Assembly: GCA_038025085.1 (NCBI GenBank)
Contig: CM076144.1
Location: forward strand, 33,509,501 to 33,573,500
Reading direction: 5' to 3'
From: Tetragonia tetragonoides
Lineage: Eukaryota > Streptophyta > Magnoliopsida > Caryophyllales > Aizoaceae
DNA length: 64,000 nucleotides
Positions 12,155-25,800 of this stretch are shown here, one piece after another (positions within the stretch are counted from its first letter, which is position 1; each line of letters starts with the position of its first letter). The position numbers were made by a program, and so were the translations under genes. The notes below the pieces were generated by a model. That model saw only the letters and a program-made list of their open reading frames with translations, had not been told where the DNA came from and ran no database searches.

Positions 12155-12420
12155 TAGGTATGTTTGGATACTTCATTTTGAAATAATGGATTTGAGCTGA
12201 ATTTGTTTTTGAATGTCTAATATAATTAAAGGTTGAGAATTGATTCAATTTCATGGTCTTTTATAAAGTTAAAATTGGAGAATTTCAAATTATACCCCTC
12301 TGTCTTGGCATTTCAAAATTTTCTCCTCTTCTCTATATTTATAGAATTTCAATTCATCAAAATGATAGATTGATACGTATTATAGGCCTTTGCTTCTATT
12401 GAATTATCCAAACATACTCT
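12155..12420. mobile_element. Small MITE candidate
   Basis: The left end AGGTATGTTTGGATA (12156-12170) is repeated in reverse complement at 12404-12420 (TTATCCAAACATACTCT). The body is AT-rich and non-coding. The TSD is not resolved, so the superfamily is unknown. Confidence 0.5.
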
Positions 12421-14130
12421 TTAAGAGCTTTGCGCCCACCCAGTAATTTTTTTTTATTTTTTATTTTATTATTATTATTTTTTTGGTGGCGCCAGCTAGT
12501 GGTTAATTTTTTAAACCATGTTATGTAGCTTTACAATCAGATTGCACTTTTGCAGTGTCGTATAACACAATACAATTAAGAATATGGGGCTGTTTTCATC
12601 ATGAGATTAATCTCCATCGTAAATATACTAGAAAATTAAACTATCCTACCTCCCACCAAAGCCGGCCATAAACATGCTTTACTTTGAAGAATAGCTCTAC
12701 AACTAAATATTATCTGTGCGACCATACTTCAATTTTGTGATGTAAGATACCGTTGCTATAAGCTGAAGGCCTCTTACCTTTCTATTTTTTGTGCACTTAA
12801 TACTTTCTCATCATGTATAATACATTTCTAATTAAATAGATGTGTTTTAAATCTTCTTGTTTAGGTAGAAAATTGACATTGGCTGTATTGTGGGATTTGA
12901 CATAACTTTTTGAACCTTTCTGTTACCATATCTAGATTTCATACCCATAAGTTGCACATTGATAGAAATTGACATTGATAGTATTGTGGGATTTGGATTT
13001 AGTTTAAGACTTTTTAATAGAATCACAATATAATATATTTATATTAATTGATTATTGTTCTCTATATAACGTAACCATTTATTATTAGGAAAATGAATGT
13101 GATACATTGGGTGTATCATACATCCTTTTTCATTAATGTGGTGGCAGCTTCCTATTGGTTGGGAACAAAGCCATTAAAAAATAAAAGTAAAATATTTTTA
13201 CTCTATTTTCATTTGAATTTCAAACCTTTTGGTTCAAAATTGAAAGTATAGCATATTATTTGGGGGGAAACACCAAATCTTTAGTGTTTATGTTTTTGGA
13301 GAAATCAAAACACAATAATTAGAAGGGTTGAGAAACTTAATAGATATTCAGATTTAAGAACTCCGGTGACCTCCAAAAAATTCCGGCAACCTCCGAAATA
13401 CTCCGACGACCTCTGAAATACTCCGGCCACCTTCGATATACTTCGGCCAACTCCGATTTACTATTGAGAAATGTATCTAACCCGTGAAGAACTCCGGCAA
13501 AGTGTTTCTAAACCCCAAAAATATTAGGGTTGGGGGAACTAGTTCCGAATCGGCGGTGGTGCGATCTATTAGAAGATGTCGGGCCACCTAACCAAAATAC
13601 TCCAGCGATCTAATGGAAGCACGACGGGAAATAGATTGAACAACTCCAGCGACGTCGAGACGGAGATCAGTGTCTTGATTAGTTAAGAGTAAAACCCATT
13701 TGTTTTAGGTTTTTTCAGGATTTGTCGTTTTTTCAAAGTCAATCATTTGTTACTACTAAATTCGTTTGAGACTCTTTCATTACTTTCTCATACATTTAGT
13801 ACTTGCTACTAATAAATTAAGTCAAGATAGTGTAACATGTTAGAAACACTTGTCTTAGTTAATTACTAGTAAAATAAACCACAGTCATATACGTACACTT
13901 TAAGGAGTTAGAAAAATGAGAATGACATGTAGTAATCGCTAATAAACACTACATTTGGAAGAAAAAAAATTACAACAATAATAAACATAGGAAATCATGG
14001 TTGTTGATTGATGCTTAATATTGCAGAAATAAGATGGCAAAGTCCTTAACCGTCCTACTTTTACATGGTGGAAAATTCAAGTCAGAACCAATTGAATATT
14101 GTAGGGGTTCGAAAGAAATAATGTTTTTCA
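12421..14130. other. AT-rich intergenic with a 20-bp minisatellite
   Basis: No gene was recognised. A short duplicated phrase (GACATTG...TAGTATTGTGGGATTTG type) occurs at about 12868 and 12964. At 13361-13462 a degenerate unit of about 20 bp (CTCCGGCGACCTCCGAAATA type) repeats about five times. Confidence 0.45.
13361..13462. repeat. Degenerate 20-bp tandem repeat
   Basis: About five copies of a CTCCGGCAACCTCCGAAATA-like unit, GC-richer than the surroundings. It is not in an open frame. Confidence 0.65.
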
Positions 14131-14955
14131 AACATCCGGATTTATTGACATTCAAAGAAATTATGGATCGAGTAAAAGATTTAAACTAATACATATTACT
14201 AATACATATCTCTAGTATGTGTTTTCATGTTTTATTGAAAATAGTCTTCCAAAGGGACGTACGACCTTTGAGAGTCGTTAAGCGGTTTTCGACCAACCGG
14301 CCTTCGAAATGAGTCGGAGACGTCTGAATCACTTTTGATTTTGGTTTTAATCTCTTATTATAATTACTAATACATATCTCTAGTATGTGTTTTTCATGTT
14401 TTATTGAAAATAGTCTCCCAAAGGGACGTACGACCTTTGAGAGTCGTTAGGCGATTTTCGACCAAACGGCCTTCGAAATGAGTCGGAGACGTCTAAATTA
14501 CTTTTGATTTTAGTTTTAATCCCTTATTATAATTACTAATACATATCTCTAGTATGTGTTTTTCATGTTTTATTGAAAATAGTCTCCCAAAGGGACGTAC
14601 GACCTTTGAGAGTCGTTAGGCAGTTTTTGACCAAACGACCTTCGAAATGAGCCGGAGACGTCTAAATCACTTTTCATTTTGGTTTTAATCCCTTATTATA
14701 ATTACTAATACATATCTCTAGATTTTATTTTTCATGTTTTATTGAAAATAGTATCCCAAAGATACGTACGACCTTTGAGAATCGTTAGGCGGTTTTCGAC
14801 CAAACTTTTGATTTTGGTTTTGATCCTTTATTATAATCACTAATACATATCTCTAGTATGTCTTTTTCATATTTTATTGAAAATAGTCTCCCAAAGTGAA
14901 CATCCGTATTTATTGATATTGAAAGAAATTATGGATCAGTAAAAGATTTAAACTT
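14131..14955. repeat. 169-bp tandem array bracketed by direct repeats
   Basis: The phrase ATTACTAATACATATCTCTA recurs at 14195, 14363, 14532, 14701 and (one change) 14835, giving periods of 168, 169, 169 and 134 bp. The array is bracketed by two copies of a 57-bp sequence (14131-14188 and 14899-14955, containing GAAATTATGGATC). The unit carries a GC-richer core with ACGTACGACCTTTGAGAGTCG. The last unit has an internal deletion. No coding function is evident. Confidence 0.85.
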
Positions 14956-15401
14956 GAATATAGTAGCAGCAGAAATGGTTTCTTTAAAAATTTGTGTTAC
15001 AATTTACGTTGTGAATCAGCAATGCAAAACATTTATCAGTCTTTAACCAAAATATGTTTGTAAAGTTCTATCAAACTTGATGACAAAATAACCCTTTAAG
15101 AACTTAGCAATAAACCTTTCAATACACCTCATGACAAAATAATTCAGTAACAACTAGGCTGAAAAATAAATCAGTGATTATTTCATTTCACAATTAAACC
15201 ACCTGATTAGAAAATAAATCAGTGACAAATCATGTTTCTGAACTAACCAATTCCAAGTATGCTTGTATGACAACCCATTTAATAAGTCAGCTACTAAGAA
15301 ATCGCAATAGTACGCAAATACAAGTGTTCATCAACAGAACCACCTCACATGATGAAGCCAAAATAAACAAAATTGAAACCCAATTCCTAAGTCACTATTT
15401 A

Positions 15402-16154
15402 TCAAGCATTGTTGGAAGCCCTAATGATTTTCTTGAGAACACGGTGTCTGCGTTCGTTTCCAGCATTCACAATGAGAAAGGATGCAAGTTTGAGGCGAGC
15501 ATCGACGATGTTGTCTTCAAAGTTCTGCAAATTTTGATGGAGTGTTAATCAAATGCGTCTTATAAAATTCTCGAACAAAGTTTTAAAAAAAGAAACTACA
15601 AAATGTAAATATACACCATACCTTTTTAAGTCGGATATTCTTGAGTTCGTTGAAATCACTTAGAAGCCAACACATGACATGTACCCCCAAATCTTTTGGG
15701 CCGTTATCAGGAAACATTGGGGTCTTCGATATTTTTTGATTTCCATGGCTTTGAGCTTCACTCTGTCACCTAGATATGTGAATACGTCTTCCATTGCTCA
15801 TTTCTGTATAATTATGCACAAGGTAGATATCATATTTTTAGACCCATGTATAAGTATTATTATTATTCAACAGGTTCAATGCAAGGTTAGCATCATTTTA
15901 ATATCATGACCTTGCTCTGCAAATTGGCTTCAATAACAGATAAGAGATAACCAAGCACACTAAGCAAGAGGAAAAGACACCTCTTCCTCTGGAAAAAACA
16001 ACCCATGCCAATCATGAAATTTTGATCACATTACATGCTCAAATTTGACCAACTGTGAAAGCCAAGGAAATGACCAATTTTCATTTGTAACAGCTATTTC
16101 TTCCCACTCAATAGTTTTGGTGCCAATAATGAGGTTCAACTACAAGCTTACACA

Positions 16155-16219
<65 letters not shown>

Positions 16220-17143
16220 CATCTCTTGTGTATAAATGTCAACTCCAAGTGAATGTTACTCATCTGCTGCTACTATATTCAAGTTCACCATACCATCTCT
16301 TGTGTCTCTTTCTTCATGATCATCCACGTCATCTCTATCAATTAACATTTCACTTACGTTCTCATCATTAACATCATTTTTTTTTCTCACGATTCACATA
16401 CAATAAAATCTGGTTGGACGCCATCCTCTCAACGTTCATCGCTTCTATTTCCTCATTAGAATTGCTATTTAAACCCAAAGCATTTTCTAAATTTTGTGAT
16501 GAAATATAACTACCAGTCAGAGTAGTCACTACTTACAAATAGGATCATTCTTAAATAGATACAAATCGGTTGTTACTAATAAATTAAGTCACTTCAGCAA
16601 CCATTCACATGTACGTCTTTTTACTAGGAAATTACATGCTACAATGCCAATTATCTTATCACAACATCAACAATATTTCACTCACTTTGTTACTAGAAAA
16701 AAAAAACTCTGTTTGTTACTAAAAAATTAACGGGAAAAAAAATCATGCTTTCTCTCTCTTCATTCATCTTCTTCATCCAAATCTCAACACATTGCTTCAC
16801 AAATCGGATTTTCAATTAAGCAGTTACTACAATAATTATTATTAAAGGATATTTTGATTCATTTGACATGAATACAATTATTTAAAACTAATGAGGTACA
16901 TAATTAATGAAACTTAAAGCAATAATATATACTAACCCTAATAATTTCTTCCTCCTCCAACTCGTTTAAGTTGAATTGGGCCATAATTTCGCCGCCGTCG
17001 TCGTCGTTACCGGAGTTTGGTTGAAGCAAAACAAAGCTTCTCAAACATATAGCCAAAGAAAATAGAATTTGAGCTTCGCCGAAAAATTTTGGTCGCCGGC
17101 GACCTTCGCCGGAGTTCTTCGCTAACTGACCGTAGTTCTTCAC
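15402..17143 (-). pseudogene. Possible hypothetical gene or captured fragment
   Basis: Not recognised. Three gene-like pieces lie on the minus strand. One is an ATG-initiated stretch at 17143 reading about 80 codons to 16904, with an acidic NLNELEEEE run. A second is a reading stretch ending at 15622 with a good donor (AAG|GTATGG). The third is a candidate exon from 15524 after TTTGCAG to a TGA at 15402-15404, whose LKLASFLIVNAGNERRHRVLKK segment is weakly FBD-like. There is no continuous gene model between them and in-frame stops occur. It could be a decayed F-box/FBD-type gene or part of a DNA transposon. Confidence 0.22.
16156..16216. repeat. (CA)n microsatellite
   Basis: About 30 uninterrupted CA units. 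Confidence 0.97.
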
Positions 17144-17584
17144 TCAAACCTAATGACTGAGATAATTATTTTGAGATTAATAATTTTCAGAATTTGGGGT
17201 TTTTGGGCGGTTCTTTAGTGTGTTTTTTCCCCCTTTTTGTCAAATATTTTCCCCGTCATTTACTCACCTTTTCTCTCGCAAATGTAATTTTGGTTACCAC
17301 TTGTCACTCACTCAGTTCGCCACGTCATCACCCCAATTCCATGTATGAGAATCATGGTCCATATGTCAAAACATAACCAATAAAATTATGCAGTCATATG
17401 TACATGACAATGATGACATGTCAGCATTGTTCTCTGCCTAATCTATTATCACCTCATTATACAATAAAACATCATAGGTAGTTGAAGATAAAAGAAAACA
17501 AATGAATCATTTAAGAATTTTCTCATGAACTAATGAATAATCATTTAATCTCACCTTAGTCTTTATATTTTTCCAGTAGTAATT

Positions 17585-19700
17585 TTTTTCTTTTTTTTTG
17601 GGTGCAAAGGAGGGCTAGAGCCCTTAACTTAATTCATCCTAGCAATGGAACATGGCCTAGTCACCCCAACAACATCACCAAACAAAATAGAATGCATACC
17701 CACAGGCAGACAATTAAAAATGTTAAAACTTCAATATGCTATCAAAGCTAAAATTAGCAAGCCAATCCGCAGCATAGTTGGCTTCGCGATAAACATGACA
17801 AACACGAACTTCCCAAGCTAAGTCTTATCAACCAATAAGGTTCGACACTGGAGGAGGAGGAAGTAGTGGGGATTCCAAGGCTTGGGGTCTTCATGAAGAG
17901 CGAGGAGGACAATTTCGGAATCGACTTCAAGGATGAGGTTCCTGAGGTCGAGATCCTTAGCTATGATTAAGCCCTTGAGCCCAGCTAAGATCTCCGCTTT
18001 AGCAAATGAGCAAACTCCACAGTTTAGAGTAAAGGCCTGCACAAACGCTCCTGTGGAGGAGCATATTATTCTGCTACCGCCTGCAGCCCCCGGGTTGTCA
18101 CGCGAGACCCCATTAGTCTTCAATTTGTACCAGCCATTAGGTGGGAATTCCTAGCTAACATGAACTTCCTCACGTTTCCTTTTATTCCCTTTGAGTGAGT
18201 TAGTTTTAAGTTGGACAATGTTCACATAATCTCGAAGTTGATCAGTAATGAAACTCAACCGGTTTTGAGGAATGTCATGAGGGTGGCCAAAAGTGCGCGC
18301 GTTCCCCCAACGCCAAACCCACCAACACGACATATTAGCGAAAGTGGACGTCCATGCGTCAGAAGGCCCAGCTAGGTTCATAGTTCATACCTACCCAGGA
18401 CGAGAGATCAGAGTTAAAGAACTCACCAATGGGGAATGGAGGGTCAAGCAGAGCCCAAATTTCTTTCGCTCTTGGGTAGTCATGAAGCACATGAAGACAC
18501 GTCTCCTCAACTTCCCCGCATTCAGTACAGCCTGCAGCTATGCTAAATTCCTTCGCACTCGATTTGCGTTGCAGAGAAAGCTATCATGCAACGCAAGCAA
18601 AAGGAAGGCTCTGCACTTTTGAGGAGCACTAACCCGCCAGACATGTTTCCATGTTTTGTCAGCATGGTCATTCCCAGACTCACAAATAATATCAAAAGCA
18701 GATCCTACTGTGAACTGCTCAGAGTTGGAACCCCCCCAATGCAACTGATCAGGGCCAAGAGCATAATTAACTGAGTGAGAGGCAATGCGTCCAAGGGATT
18801 CAGGCGGGAGCAGATGGGCAAAGCGATTCCAGTCCCAGACTAATGGTCCCCAAAGCTCAGCAACAGTGCAGGGTAACAGATCATTACCAATTGGGCCAAT
18901 TGCTTTATCCGCAAGCGAACAGTCCTTAGCCTAGTTGTGAAGCCAAAAAAGAGTGCGTGAACCATCTCCAATCGAGAACTTTGTACCTTGCTTGAGAATA
19001 GGGGCACCATGAATCACACCACGCCAGGTCTGTAAGCAGTCGCGGCGTTGTTGGAACATATTAAGGTCATTGCCCCCCCGCAGTATTTGTAGCGTAGAAC
19101 ACGTGACCAAAAACTATTTGGTTCATTCATGACCCGCCATCTAAGCTTACAAGGGAAGGCAATGTTTGCAGCTCCCGTGGGACGAATCCCAAGGCCACCT
19201 TTAGCTTTTGAATGAGCTACCTTGTCCCAGCCAACGAGATGAACACGTCGTTGCTCATTAGGCTTCCCCAAATAAATCCACGACACTTGCGATCCACGAA
19301 GTGAAGTCTGCATGAAATAATAAGGAAGAAAAGAGAGCACAGATTGGGCCAAGGTGATACGACCTGCAAGTGAGAGGTACTTGGCTTGCCAACCCGAAAG
19401 TCGGTTATTGACCTTGTCAACAATAAATTAGTATGTCCCTCTAGTGGCGCTGCCTGAGATTGTAGGCATCCCGATGTATTTGCCTAGGTCCGTCGTGATG
19501 GGAATATTGAGTGCATCAGAGATGTCCTTTGCCAGGTTGGCATAAACAATATTAGAGAAACGTACACTAGACTTGTCATGACTAACCCTTTGGCCCGAAG
19601 CCAAGCAAAATAGGTTAAGGCAGTCCTTAATTGTTGAAGCTTCCAATAACAATTCTTTAAACTGGATAGTAGGATTGAGTGAGCAAGAGAAAATTGCAAT
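17585..19700 (-). mobile_element. 5'-truncated LINE remnant
   Basis: On the minus strand this contains, from 5' to 3', the end of an RT domain (19428-19652, LASGQRVSHDKSSVRFS), the post-RT region (19014-19352, GWDKVAHSKAKGGLGIR), the zinc-binding region (18538-18744, WKHVWRVSAPQKCRAF) and an RNase H-like domain (17818-18123, AEILAGLKGLIIAKD, LEVDSE). It ends in an A-run, seen as a T-run on the plus strand at 17588-17606. Stops and frameshifts separate the pieces. No TSD was found. The RNase H domain links it to the branch of the LINE at 3.3-9.1 kb rather than to the one at 21.3 kb. Confidence 0.85.
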
Positions 19701-21302
19701 TATTGCATTTTTAGAGCAAAAATAAATTAAACCATTGCACTTAAAGTGGAATTTGAATTGAATATTATTTAAGTAGTTCAGCTACATAAAATATATATAA
19801 CACAACATAACATAAAGGTAAATTCTGTTGACACGTACAAGTTCTTTTAAAGGCCTCATGAACATCATCAATTGAAAATGGTGACATCGATTAGAGAAGT
19901 TGGTGACCGACGGGATGAGTTATTAATATGTAAGTTGTGTAGATTTTATGATCTTAATTAAGGGGAGGTGCTATGTTTTCTAACTCTCTATCTTTACATA
20001 TATGTGCATGTTGCCCTACAATCCAAAACAACAAATTTAACAAATTGAAGTGCAAATCAATGCCACCCACCAAGATCTTCGTGATACCAGCTTACAAGAC
20101 CATCCTGACCAAGTCGAGGTGGCGAGGTTTGTTCGTAATCTGGAAAGCTTGTACAAACGATCATCAGACGTCGCTACAAACAGTATGGCGGTGTCGAATG
20201 AGGTGCTTCGTGCAACAACTCTCTTGGTGGATCGCTTAAGGATGAACACTATGGGAGGAGCCATAGTGTTGAGGAGACTCCGCCATGATCATTATTGGGG
20301 AGGCACGACTTTGATTGTCGGGGTTAGCTGCGCAAGAAAGAAATGTCATTGTTGCATACTTGCACCAAACCATATTGTCACTTGGCTTTGGATTTAAATA
20401 TGAACTGAACGATATTATTTTAGGATTTTAGGTCTATGATAGCCATTTTCTGTAATTCGCAGAAGGTTTTGTGTATGTGAGACCGTCTCACAGTAAGACA
20501 ATCAAATAACACTTTTTTTTTTTCCAAAATGTAACATTTTTTTTCCTTCCAAAATGTAACATTTTTTTATACTTCTTAGCCAAAAAGTAACCCCTTTTGT
20601 TTCAAAATGTAATAAACTGTCACCTCATTATACAATAAAGCTCTGTTCTCAATACTTAACTAAACTTAAATTTACTGAACTGGATTAGAATTTTCTGAAT
20701 TGAACTTATTTTTACTGAATCTACAATTACAAAGAGTAAAATTGTACTTTGATTTACCTAACTGAACGAGATCTTTTTGAACTGAACTAAATGTTTCTGA
20801 ACTGAACTTCTTTTTACTGAACATAACTAAATTTTACTGAACTAAATTGAAATTTACTGAATATTTCAAGGAGAAAGTCGAAGTAACATGCCCTAGATCA
20901 TCATAGGGAGTTGAAAGGAAAAAGAAAACAAATGAAGCATTTAAGGACATTTACTCCTGCTTATTATTATTAACAAAACAATTAGGGTGTGTTCTTTTCT
21001 ACTTATAAGACCTTAATAAATTCGTCATATTTACTTTATAATCAGTTCCAGTCACTTGAGACTACTTATTCAATGTGTACCAATTACTGGATGCCAATCT
21101 ACTTACAATCAAATCAGTATACTTATCAGTACTTATTGGATCAGTACATGGTACTTATAATAATTAACATCAATATACTTATCAGAACTTGTTTAATCAT
21201 TGCATTTTAAATCAATAGAGTCTTATTGATAATCATATCTATATACTTATTATTATCAATAATGTCTTTTTTCCCTTTCCGAAATATCACATTATTATTA
21301 GA
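19701..21302. other. Intergenic, unrecognised ORF and MITE-like scraps
   Basis: An open frame at 20050-20397 (115 codons) has a helical, charged N-terminal part but no family I recognise. At about 20470-20640 there are GTGAGACCGTCTCAC and repeated AAAATGTAACATTTTT phrases, similar to the sequence at 35800-35935, which suggests a shared MITE. From 20650 to 20870 a TTTACTGAACTGAA-like phrase recurs many times. No real gene is supported. Confidence 0.4.
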
Positions 21303-21445
21303 GCAAGTCTTGTGTGAGACGAAGGATTTGGTGCTGAAATTTCATTTTGCATAATAGCAAGAAGCGAGGAGAGTTGGTTTGCTCTGAGTGTGTAGGATAA
21401 GCTCCTCAGGCTATCCTACGCCCTTATCTCACCATCGCCACCGCC

Positions 21446-22856
21446 ATGGGAAATCCTCGTGGGAGACCTCCGAAAAAAGCTAAAGCATCTACTGCGGAAG
21501 CTAATGACGATCCTCCTGATGGTAATTTGCAAGTGAATGAACCTCCCTTGAGTAAAGAAACTCAAGCCCAGCAACCAAGCGAAATTGTTTCTCGATCGCC
21601 GATGAACCTTGGTGATTTTCTCTCGCCCGCCATTAATGAGCTTATTTCTGGTTCTGCTCGACTGGAAACTAATGCATGTATGATCAATGGTACTTTGGAT
21701 CCTCCTATTCCTCCTCTGAATTTAGGGTTTAGTAATTTGATTGGTAATATAATCCTGCTGGTAATTTGGGGGGTACTAGGGTGCATGATAAGGATTCTGA
21801 TACTAATCATGTGCCTAATAATCCTGGGAGCCCTATTGTTCCACCTCATGGTGCGAAGGATTGGGGTAGTAGAATGAATTTCTTGGAGAAGTCAAAAGGT
21901 ATGCAACTTGATTTTGTTGAATCTGGTCCTTCTGATGTGGTTGAAATATTAGCTGATGATATAGTATAGGAACTGGAATATCGGGAACATACGTTGGTGG
22001 GATGTATTTTTGGGGGACAATTGAAAATTGATCAAATACAACCTTATGTTGATAAATTTTGGAATCATGTGAAGAAACCCCCAAGTTCTTTATTATAGGA
22101 ATGGATGGTACTATTTTCGTTTTGACAATGCAGAGGATAGGGATACAATTTTGAATGGAGGGCCCTGGTTTTTGGGAAGCTACTCTCTGGTATTAAAACA
22201 CTGGTCTCCTGTGTTCTGTGCTGAGGTTGAGCATATCTCGGTGGTGCCAGTATGGGTTTTGTTTCCACAGCTAGATCCATATTTCTGGTCTCAGATGGGG
22301 GTTAAGCAAAATTGCTAGCAAGGTGGGTAAACCTTTATTTGCGGATAAGATTACAACAAATAAGGATAAGATTGGATTTGCAAGAGTCCTTATTGAGGTT
22401 GATGTATCTAAGGAACTACCAACTGTAATGAAGTTAGCTACTCCGTTCTGTGGGGTTCTTAATCAGAGAATTGAGTATGAATGGGTTCCCTTTCATTGTA
22501 GCTCTTGTGAGAAATTGGGGCATGAGACTCATAAATGCCGCAAAGGCAAGGGGAAGACAACTTATAAGGAGGTAGAAAAGCTTGCTGAGGAGGAAGTTCA
22601 AGCTACGCCTGTTTCCCAACCTATTACTGATGGAGAAGGGTTTACAATGGTTAAGGCAAGGTCAACTAGGAAGGATATAGCTACAACTAGCAAAGGGCAT
22701 TCTCTAGTGACAGCTAAAAGATTGGAAGCTTTAGCTCAACCAAGGCCTGTAGTGTTTGACTATGATGAGAATGGGGATATTTTAATTGTTGATGATGGCC
22801 ATGCAGAGGGATCTGATGGAGGGGGTGGGGGGGGGGGTACTTCCCCTATTCCATGA
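21446..22856 (+). pseudogene. LINE ORF1 (DUF4283 plus CCHC zinc knuckle), broken
   Basis: The start is ATG 21446 (MGNPRGRPPKKAK, a basic AT-hook-like opening). Reading shifts frame at about 21750, meets TAG at 21967-21969 and another TAG near 22095, then continues in the last frame from about 22323. The DUF4283-like region lies at about 21970-22310. A CCHC knuckle (FHCSSCEKLGHETHKC) lies at about 22493-22540. The final part is acidic and ends in a poly-Gly run encoded by a G-tract. The stop (22854-22856) overlaps the ORF2 ATG as ATGA, the same junction as in the other LINE. It would coat element RNA, but this copy is dead. Confidence 0.82.
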
Positions 22857-25800
22857 TTATTCTCTCTTGGAATGTTAGGGGCATGAATGAGCCCCTGAAA
22901 CTCCAAGAAGTGTGTAGCTTCTTGCAGAAAAATAATGTGGATGTAGCTGCTCTTATTGAAACAAAAATTAAAGAGAGGAAGACAGCAGGTATTCAGAATA
23001 AGTTTTTCAGGAATTTTTAGGTTGAACATAATTATGGGAGTCATTATACTGGGAGAATATGGTTGGTTTGGAATTAGAATTCTGTGCAGGTTGATGTCCT
23101 TATGAAATCTGCTCAACTGATACACTGTAAGATTTCGTCTAAAAGCAGTGATTTTTGTTGTTTTGCATCATTTATATATGCTTTTAATGATGTTAATGGG
23201 AGGAGAGAGTTGTGGACTAGCCTAGTGAATCTATCCCGACAAATCAGAGATCCTTGGGTTTGTCTTGGGGATTTTGACGTGGTGCTGGAAGCTTCTGAAA
23301 GAGTGAGTGTTGCTAATCCAGTTATGGGTGCTATGCAGGAATTTAGTGATTGTGTTGGGGCTACTGGTCTGGTGGATTTACAAGCTGCAGGGTGTCTGTA
23401 TACATGGTCAAATAATCAGGAAGGTGATGATCGTGTCTGGTCCAAGCTAGACAGGATTATGGCTAATGCTTCTTGGTTTTTAAACCATATCCCTGCTTCT
23501 GTTGAGTTTCTTATTGCTGGAGTTTCTGATCACTCTCCAGGTCTGCTGAATATTAATGAAAATGCTATTTCTGAATCTAGACCTTTTAGGTTCTTGAATC
23601 AATGGATAAATGATGAAAAGTTTATGCCTCTGGTTGCTGAAGTTTGGGATACTCCTATAAGAGGATGTGCTATGTATAGAGTAGTGTCTCGTCTGAAGAT
23701 TTTGAAGAAAAGATTGAAGCAATTACACCAGCAGGAATACTCTAGTATCACAGCTAGAGTACAAAGTAAGCAGCAGGAGTGGATTACTGTCCAAATGCAT
23801 TTGCAGCAGGATTTGATGAATACTGAGTTACAGAAGGAAGATAAAAAGCTTAAGGAAGAATATTTGAAGCTAAAGAGAGCTGAACTAGCTTCTATTATCA
23901 AAAAGCAAAAATCTTACACATGCAAAAGTCAGATGAAAATTCAAAATACTTCCAAGCTAAGGTAGCTGAAGCCAGAGTTAGGGGTAGAGTGGGAGCTATT
24001 AAGGATCATGAAGGGATCCATCACACTGATCCACAGGGTGTGATTGATTCTTTTGTAAAGTTTTACCAGGATCTTTTGGGTACTGCGTCTGCAGTGGAAG
24101 AGTTTGATGCTGCAACTCTAGGTATTGGTCCTGTTTTGGATGTTAATATGGGTTCTTCTTTGATGCAACCAGTCAGTGGCCAAGAAGTAAAATCTTCCCT
24201 TTGGTCTATTCATACATACAAGAGCCCGAGTCCAGATGGGTTTACCTCAGGGTTCTTTCGGGGTGCTTGGGTCTATTGTGGGAGAGGAGGTGTGTGCTGC
24301 TGTCATGGATTTCTTTGCTATAGGTAAACTGCTCAAAGAAATTAATTCTACCTTTATCATTATTGTTCCTAAATGCGAAGTGCCTGAGAGTGTTACCGAG
24401 TATAGGCCTATAGCATGTTGTTCTGTGGTGTATAAAATCATCACAAAGATAATGACAAATAGGTTGCAGGGGTGTATGAATGTTTTGGTTGGACAAGAGC
24501 ATGCTGCATTTGTGCAGGGAAGATCCTTGTTTGATAATGTCCTCCCTATCCATGAGTTAGCTAAGCATTACGGGAGGAAAATGATCTCACCTAGGGCTAT
24601 TATGAAAATAGACATTCGCAAAGCATATGATACTCTGAATTGGGATTTCTTGGCCTGTGTACTTAAGCATTTTCGGGTTCCAGACTTGTTTGTTCAATGG
24701 ATCATGACGTGTTTTGGATCTGCTAGGTTCTCTGTGTGTGTTAATGGGAGCCCCAGGGGTCTGTTTGAAGGTAGGAGGGGGTTGAGACAGGGTGACCCTC
24801 TCTCACCTTATTTGTTCGTTTTGAGCATGGAAGTTTTGTCCAGAATGCTTCGCTTGGCTGGTGCTAGAAGGGATTTTGATGCTCACCCTAAATGTTCTAG
24901 GTTGGGGATTAACCATTTGACTTTTGCTGACGATTTACTCCTTTTCACTAGAGGGGATACAAGTCCAGTACATGCAGCTCTTGATTGTTTAACCAGCTTC
25001 TCTAGCATGTCTGGTTTGATCGCTAACCCGCAGAAAACAAATATTTTTCTTGGTGGAGTTACTCACAGAGTCAAGGAGGATATCTTACAGAGAACGGGGT
25101 TTAAGGATGGGGATTTACCTATTAGGTACTTGGGGTTACCTTTGAACTTAGCTCGGATCTCATTTGCTATGTGTCAGGGATTAATTGATAAGATTACACG
25201 TCAAATTCAGCACTGGAGTACACAAATGCTCTCATACGCAGGTAAAATCCAGCTTTTAAATACTGTTGTTTTTGGTATTCAGAATTTTTGGGGTTCTGCT
25301 TTCCTACTCCCTGTTGAGATTCTTAGGAAAATTGAGAAATTGTGTAGAGACTTTTTTTGGGGGTGCTCTGATGAGGAAGAGGCGTATGATTTTCATGGGG
25401 TGGGGAAAAATGTGTCGTAAGAAACAATATGGTGGTTTTGGCATTAAAGAGGCCTTGAGCTGGAATAAGGCTTTAACGTTGAAGTGAATTGCTCAGTTAC
25501 ATAAACAGAGTGAATCTATCTGGGTGACTTGGATTGGTAGATACTACTGGAAAAGAATTCTGCACCTGAGAGATTCTTTCATCCAACAAGTAGGGGATGT
25601 AGCACAAGCACAGAGCATGATTGAGAGCTGGCACACAGGGAGGAAGTTCTTGGTCTCCAGAGCCTATGACTTCTTTCAAACTACTACTACTCCCTCCCAC
25701 TGGTATAGGATAGTCCGAGAACCAACTGCAGCGCCCAAACACAGAATAATTGCTTGTATGACAATTAAAGATGGGATGGCCACTACAGATAATATATGCA

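Noticed and set aside
22801..22856. Poly-Gly protein tail as a functional domain
   Set aside because: Encoded by a G-tract at the end of a broken LINE ORF1. Likely slippage.
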